From an uncultured Oscillospiraceae bacterium (GTDB taxonomy: Bacteria; Bacillota; Clostridia; Oscillospirales; Ruminococcaceae), in contig UQMF01000011.1 in NCBI GenBank assembly GCA_900542145.1, forward strand, positions 28,030 to 92,029: 64,000 bases of DNA, written 5' to 3'. Every line of letters begins with the position of its first letter. The first letter of the stretch is position 1. Under the pieces are notes generated by a model. That model searched no databases and had not been told where the DNA came from. It worked only from the letters and a program-made list of their open reading frames with translations. Below, piece after piece: positions 60,165-64,000 of this stretch. Made by a program: the position numbers and the translations under genes.

Positions 60165-60649
60165 GGCTGGCGGCAGGGCTGCTGATTCTTCTCATTTCCG
60201 GCGGTTGGGGACTGCGCCGCCGTGGGCTTCTGAAGCGCCGCTGCACGCTGCTTTCGGAGCTTCGCCTGCTGCTGGAGCAGTACTCCATCGAGATCGCGTG
60301 CACTGCGCCGACGCTGGACCAGCTCGCCGAGGAGGGCAGGGGGGAATTCGGCGCGATACTCCGGGAGTGCTCCGGCAATACTCCGGATATCCGCCGGGCG
60401 TGGAGCGAAGCTGTGGAGCGGATTTCCGCGCTGCCCTACTGCCAGGAGGAGGAGGCGGAGATACTCTCCGCCCTCGGAAAGGAGCTGGGCACCTGCCCGG
60501 CGGAAAGCGTACTTTCGCTGCTGCGGCTGTATTCCGCACGGCTGGACAGGCTGTACGAGCAGGCGGAGAAGATATCAGACCAGAAAGGCAGGCTGTACAG
60601 CTCCGGTGGGATACTCGCCGGACTGGCGGCGGCAGTCCTTTTGCTGTAG
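60161..60649 (+). CDS. spoIIIAB: Stage III sporulation protein AB
   Basis: A 162-residue membrane-associated protein with an N-terminal hydrophobic segment (LAAGLLILLISGGWGL), a helical cytosolic part (TLLSELRLLLEQYSIEIACT) and a C-terminal hydrophobic tail (GILAGLAAAVLLL), similar to a type II secretion GspF-like half domain. It couples to SpoIIIAA. The start at 60161 overlaps the previous stop (ATGA). A much longer frame from 60002 antedates this start but overlaps spoIIIAA and is not used. Confidence 0.92.
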   Translation: MRLAAGLLILLISGGWGLRRRGLLKRRCTLLSELRLLLEQYSIEIACTAPTLDQLAEEGRGEFGAILRECSGNTPDIRRAWSEAVERISALPYCQEEEAEILSALGKELGTCPAESVLSLLRLYSARLDRLYEQAEKISDQKGRLYSSGGILAGLAAAVLLL

Positions 60650-60659
60650 GGGTGCGTGA

Positions 60660-60857
60660 ATGGAACTTGACCTGATATTCAAGATCGCAGCGGTGGGTAT
60701 CATCGTGGCAGTACTCAACCAGATACTCAAAAAGACCGACCATGACGAGCAGGCGATGATGCTGACCGTTGCAGGACTTGTGATCGTGCTGATGATGATA
60801 ATTCCGGCAATTAACGAGCTTTTCAGCACGATAAAATCCGTGTTCGGGCTGTGGTGA
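60660..60857 (+). CDS. spoIIIAC: Stage III sporulation protein AC
   Basis: A 65-residue, two-helix membrane protein (LIFKIAAVGIIVAVLNQIL, KKTDHDEQAMMLTVAGLVIV), nearly invariant in spore formers. It forms part of the SpoIIIA export apparatus in the outer forespore membrane. Six bases before spoIIIAD. Confidence 0.95.
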   Translation: MELDLIFKIAAVGIIVAVLNQILKKTDHDEQAMMLTVAGLVIVLMMIIPAINELFSTIKSVFGLW

Positions 60858-60863
60858 CGGGAT

Positions 60864-61250
60864 ATGGATATTACGTCGCTTGTGGGAGTTGCGGTGCTGT
60901 CGGCGGTGCTCTGCGTAATCGTCCGGCAGTACAAGCCCGAGATGGCGCTGGGGGTCAGCATTACCTGCGGAATTCTCGTCATGTGCTCGGTATTGTCCAT
61001 GCTGGCGCCGGCGGTGGAACTAATCTCCCGGCTGACGGGAAGCGCCGGACTTGACGGTGGATATTCCCGGACGCTGTTCAAGGCGCTGGCGGTGTGCTAC
61101 ATCACGCAGCTTGGCTCGGACTGCTGCCGGGACGCCGGGGAAAGCGCCATAGCCGGAAAGGTGGAATTAGCCGGAAAGGCGGCGGTGGTGGTGATCTCGC
61201 TGCCGGTATTCACCTCCCTGGCGGAGATGGTGACGAAGCTCATCAGCTGA
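60864..61250 (+). CDS. spoIIIAD: Stage III sporulation protein AD
   Basis: A 128-residue protein with three to four membrane helices (LVGVAVLSAVLCVIVRQYKP, LGVSITCGILVMCSVLSML) and the conserved LGSDCCRDAGESAIAGKVEL loop with its family Cys and charged residues. Member of the SpoIIIA secretion-like complex. Confidence 0.95.
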   Translation: MDITSLVGVAVLSAVLCVIVRQYKPEMALGVSITCGILVMCSVLSMLAPAVELISRLTGSAGLDGGYSRTLFKALAVCYITQLGSDCCRDAGESAIAGKVELAGKAAVVVISLPVFTSLAEMVTKLIS

Positions 61251-61267
61251 ACTGGAAAGGACGGAGA

Positions 61268-62371
61268 ATGCGGCGGCTGTTGAAACTTGCGGTGAAGCTC
61301 CTGCTTATCACACTGGCGGTGGTATCGCTGTGCGGAATGACGGCGGAGGGATACGCGGACGAGATAGCGGACGCAGTACCACCGGAGGCGTCGGAAATAC
61401 TGGACGGCGCCGGGATAACCCCCGACAACAACGGTGCAGCTTCCCTGGAGCCGCAGGGAGTCCTCGGCTGGCTGTGGGAGCAGTGCCGCGACCGTCTGAC
61501 GGAGCCTGTCCGGCTGCTGGCGGCGCTGTGTGGGATAGTCCTGCTGTGCACCCTGGCGAAAAGCTTCGGGGACGGCTCCGCCAGCATGTCCGGGGTATTC
61601 TCGGCGGTGGGAGTCCTGGCAGGCGCCGGAATGACCGCCGCGGCTGTATCCGACGCGCTGACCCACACGCTGAACATACTCCAGGCGGCTTCGGAATTCA
61701 TGCTGGTGTTCGTGCCGATATACGCCGGGGTCATCGCGGTGATGGGAAAGGCGGCGACCGCCGCGGCGGTTAATACCGTGACGCTGGGGGCGGCGCAGTT
61801 CTTTTCGCAGCTGGCGGTGGTATTTCTGTCCCCAGTCTGCGGAACGGTGATGGGGCTTTCCGTCACCGGAGCGATCCACCCGGAGCTGAATATATCCAGG
61901 CTGGCGGAACTCATCAAGAAGGTTTCCGTCTGGGGGCTGAGCCTGCTCATGACAGTATTCATGAGTATCCTCTCGGCGCAGACCTTTGTGCGCAACGCAG
62001 CAGACAGCGTGCTGATACGCACGGCGAAGTTCGCGGTGTCCAGCGGCGTCCCCATCGTCGGAGGGACTATTTCGGACGCCGTGAATACGGTGAGCGCCAG
62101 CCTGTCGCTGCTGCACAGCGGTATCGGGACCTACGGGATAATCGCGGTGCTGGTGATGATACTCCCACCGCTCATCACCGTGGCGCTCTATCGGCTGGCG
62201 CTTTCCGTGGCGGAGGCGTTCAGTTCCGTGTTCGGGATTAAGGAGCTGTCGGAGCTGTTCAAGGCGGCAGGGTGGGTAATGTCCATCATCATGGCGGTCA
62301 TAGTGTGCTTCCTGCTGCTGAACACGATCTCCGCAGTAATAATGCTGGCGATAGGCAGCGGTATTGCATAA
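61268..62371 (+). CDS. spoIIIAE: Stage III sporulation protein AE
   Basis: A 367-residue polytopic membrane protein with a cleavable N-terminal signal (LLITLAVVSLCGMTAEGYA) and about seven further helices (LRLLAALCGIVLLCTLAKS-like, MLVFVPIYAGVIAVMGKAAT). The ATG at 61268 follows AAAGGACGGAGA; the larger open frame from 61094 runs over spoIIIAD and is rejected. It would form the membrane platform of the channel, analogous to secretion-system export gates. Confidence 0.93.
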   Translation: MRRLLKLAVKLLLITLAVVSLCGMTAEGYADEIADAVPPEASEILDGAGITPDNNGAASLEPQGVLGWLWEQCRDRLTEPVRLLAALCGIVLLCTLAKSFGDGSASMSGVFSAVGVLAGAGMTAAAVSDALTHTLNILQAASEFMLVFVPIYAGVIAVMGKAATAAAVNTVTLGAAQFFSQLAVVFLSPVCGTVMGLSVTGAIHPELNISRLAELIKKVSVWGLSLLMTVFMSILSAQTFVRNAADSVLIRTAKFAVSSGVPIVGGTISDAVNTVSASLSLLHSGIGTYGIIAVLVMILPPLITVALYRLALSVAEAFSSVFGIKELSELFKAAGWVMSIIMAVIVCFLLLNTISAVIMLAIGSGIA

Positions 62372-62381
62372 GGAGGGCACA

Positions 62382-62849
62382 GTGGAATTCCTGTCAACTG
62401 TATGCATGGCGGCGATTGCCTCCGCGCTGTTCCGGCTGCTGGTCCCGGAGAACCGGTTCGCAAAGCAGATCTCCCTGCTCATTGCCGGACTTTTCATTCT
62501 TGCCGGGGTGAACGCAGTGAAATCCGCGGACATCAGCCTGGACAAGTCGCAGTACAGCTATGAGTCAGACGTAGAATACATCGGATTTTCCGGCGACATC
62601 AACAAGGAACTTCAGAAAAAGATCTGCGGAGATATGTCGGACAAGCTGTATTCCAGGCTGAATTCCGCCGGGATATATCCGGAGGAAATTCATGTTATCG
62701 TTAATATTTCGGGATTGTACAGCATATCTATTACACAGGTGAAGCTTGTATTCAGTGAAGGACAGCGCTCGGCGGCAGAAGCGGCGGAGGAACTGCTTTC
62801 CGGGGAGCTTCCGCCGGAGATAGAGTTGTCTGTAGTTCTTGAGGGGTGA
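62382..62849 (+). CDS. spoIIIAF: Stage III sporulation protein AF
   Basis: A 155-residue protein with two N-terminal membrane helices (VCMAAIASALFRLLVPENRF, ISLLIAGLFILAGVNAV) and a ring-forming extracytoplasmic domain (LNSAGIYPEEIHVIVNIS, SISITQVKLVFSEGQ). The start is GTG at 62382, five bases after AAGGAGGG; the TTG at 62364 is inferior. Its stop is passed by the next reading frame. Confidence 0.92.
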   Translation: MEFLSTVCMAAIASALFRLLVPENRFAKQISLLIAGLFILAGVNAVKSADISLDKSQYSYESDVEYIGFSGDINKELQKKICGDMSDKLYSRLNSAGIYPEEIHVIVNISGLYSISITQVKLVFSEGQRSAAEAAEELLSGELPPEIELSVVLEG

Positions 62850-62853
62850 TCAG

Positions 62854-63357
62854 ATGGTAAAGCTGGGCGGATTCATCGAGAAGCTCGGCAAAGGCGGTTG
62901 GCGCAGGCTTGTGCTGATCGCAGGGATCGCGGCGATAGTGCTGCTGTTCCTGAGTACTCTCACGCCGCAGTCGGAGCCGCAGACCGTGCAGCAGTACACC
63001 GCCGAGGAGACCGCAAAGCTGGAGCGCGAGCTTGAGCGGCGGCTGACGGAACTTCTGGCGGAGATCGACGGCGTAAGCTCTCCCCAGGTGATGGTGACGC
63101 TGGACCGCACCAGCGAACGCGTATTCGCGGAGGAGAGCAAGACGCGCAGCGGTTCCGGCGAGAACAGCACGGAAAGCACCCTGGCGCTCTCCGGCAGCGG
63201 AAAGGAAGCCCTGGAAACCAGCGTGATCCTGCCGAAAGTGCGCGGGGTTGCGGTGGTATGCGGCGGCGCTGAGGATATCGTCATCAGGGAAAAGGTGGTG
63301 AACACCGCGGCGAGAGTGCTGGACATAAAGGTTTCACAAGTCTATGTAACAAGCTGA
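62854..63357 (+). CDS. spoIIIAG: Stage III sporulation protein AG
   Basis: A 167-residue protein with one membrane helix (LVLIAGIAAIVLLFLSTLT) and an extracytoplasmic domain with the family blocks LAEIDGVSSPQVMVTLDRTS and LPKVRGVAVVCGGAEDIVIR. In Bacillus it builds a large ring related to secretin-type ring-building motifs. The ATG at 62854 uses the GAGGGGTGATCAG site at the end of spoIIIAF. Confidence 0.94.
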   Translation: MVKLGGFIEKLGKGGWRRLVLIAGIAAIVLLFLSTLTPQSEPQTVQQYTAEETAKLERELERRLTELLAEIDGVSSPQVMVTLDRTSERVFAEESKTRSGSGENSTESTLALSGSGKEALETSVILPKVRGVAVVCGGAEDIVIREKVVNTAARVLDIKVSQVYVTS

Positions 63358-63375
63358 CAGAAAGGACATAATGCA

Positions 63376-63918
63376 ATGAAACGACTGAATGTTATCTTAG
63401 GCAAGAAGCAGCTGGTGGCTGCCGGGCTGACGGTGCTTCTGGGTGCGGCGGTGGCGGTGAATTTCGCGTTCTCCGGCGGAAAGAAGCAGCAGAGTCTGAC
63501 CGACCCTGCCGCGGAGGTATCCGGCAGCACCTACGGCGAGGCGGATCTTGTAAGCAGCAGCGCGGACAGCGAGGCATACTTTGCGCAGGCGCGGCTTGAC
63601 AAGCAGAGCAGCCGTGAGGAGGCGGCGGAGGTGCTCCAGAGCATGTACCAGGGCGGCGACCTGACCCAGGAGGAGCTTTCCGTGGTGGCGGTGGACGCCA
63701 CGAAGCTTGGCGGCTACATCGAGAGCGAAACGAAGATAGAGAGCCTGCTCAAGGCACAGGGATTTGAGGACGCGCTTTGCTATCTCAGTGACGGAAACGC
63801 GAACATCATCGTCAAGACCGACGGACTTGACGCCGCCGGCGCAGCGAAGATAAAGAGCACGCTCCTCTCCGAAGTGGAGCTTTCCAACGACCAGATCACT
63901 ATTGTTGAGGTGAACTGA
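63376..63918 (+). CDS. spoIIIAH: Stage III sporulation protein AH
   Basis: A 180-residue membrane-anchored protein (NVILGKKQLVAAGLTVLLGA helix) whose C-terminal YscJ/FliF-like domain (SLLKAQGFEDALCYLSDGNA, KSTLLSEVELSNDQITIVEV) contacts SpoIIQ or its replacement across the intermembrane space. Complete. The terminator that follows is interrupted by copy 3 of the terminator-nested element. Confidence 0.94.
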   Translation: MKRLNVILGKKQLVAAGLTVLLGAAVAVNFAFSGGKKQQSLTDPAAEVSGSTYGEADLVSSSADSEAYFAQARLDKQSSREEAAEVLQSMYQGGDLTQEELSVVAVDATKLGGYIESETKIESLLKAQGFEDALCYLSDGNANIIVKTDGLDAAGAAKIKSTLLSEVELSNDQITIVEVN

Positions 63919-63928
63919 TAAAACAAAA

Positions 63929-64000
63929 GGCGCTGCCATAAGCAGCGCCTCAGACCGTCGAAAAATCCCCTAAAGGGGCTTTTCCGCCGAACAAATCCAC
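63929..64000. mobile_element. Terminator-nested structured element (copy 3), cut by window edge
   Basis: A stem GGCGCTGC/GCAGCGCC (63929-63949) without T-run is followed at once by TCAGACCGTCGAAAAA (63950-63965) and the first small stem CCCC-TAAA-GGGG, as in copy 2 (identical from GACCGTC to CCGCCGAACAAA). The right half lies outside the window. Confidence 0.7.

Overview
The window reads as a chromosomal segment of a moderately GC-rich, spore-forming, polysaccharide-degrading gut Firmicute, most likely an Oscillospiraceae/Ruminococcus-type bacterium. The evidence is a complete spoIIIA operon, Gram-positive-style lipoproteins, AGGAGG ribosome sites with frequent TTG/GTG starts, many near-consensus sigma-A promoters, and starch- and xylan-type glycan utilisation genes. 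I cannot assign a species from sequence alone. No rRNA, tRNA or CRISPR array was seen.

Layout. (1) 1-10604 is an alpha-glucan locus: a 5'-cut glucan phosphorylase, then a maltodextrin ABC importer (binding lipoprotein and two permeases, no ATPase), a LacI-type regulator, a secreted GH13 amylase and an intracellular type I pullulanase. The promoter carries TTTCGAAA-type operators, and the malE-malF gap holds a promoter inside a 20-bp inverted repeat. (2) 10605-17600 is a patchwork: a palindromic repeat, a lipoprotein, a DUF5131 protein, a graveyard of chemoreceptor and MFS fragments, a small monooxygenase, a divergent YczE-like/LysR pair, a PP2C phosphatase, a SLOG protein, and two structured repeat elements nested in duplicated terminators. 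(3) 17611-20412 encodes the Trk potassium uptake pair. (4) 20620-27593 is an intact phage-derived capsid/connector/baseplate-like cassette with no terminase, tail tube, lysis or integrase gene. (5) 27649-32024 holds a GH43 lipoprotein, YbaK, a DUF819 membrane protein and a CMD-cupin protein. (6) 32206-39831 is a NHLM-type peptide export island: ECF sigma factor, HlyD-like protein, C39-peptidase ABC transporter, second ABC transporter, small leader-like peptide, STAS protein and TIR-FHA protein. (7) 40354-50232 holds enolase with a structured leader, a CotH-like lipoprotein, an aspS/sigma-like/membrane beta-propeller operon, yifB and a GNAT acetyltransferase. (8) 50443-59204 holds a giant 2-hydroxyacyl-CoA-dehydratase-activase fusion, an SPFH protein, a UvrD/PcrA helicase and a GT4 glycosyltransferase. 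(9) 59304-63918 is spoIIIAA-AH, followed by the left part of another terminator-nested element at the right edge.

Three things stand out: a family of structured elements with terminal inverted repeats, each lying between two copies of a transcription terminator hairpin; the compact capsid cassette that looks domesticated or minimal; and the NHLM export island carrying a candidate substrate peptide together with STAS and TIR-FHA signalling proteins.
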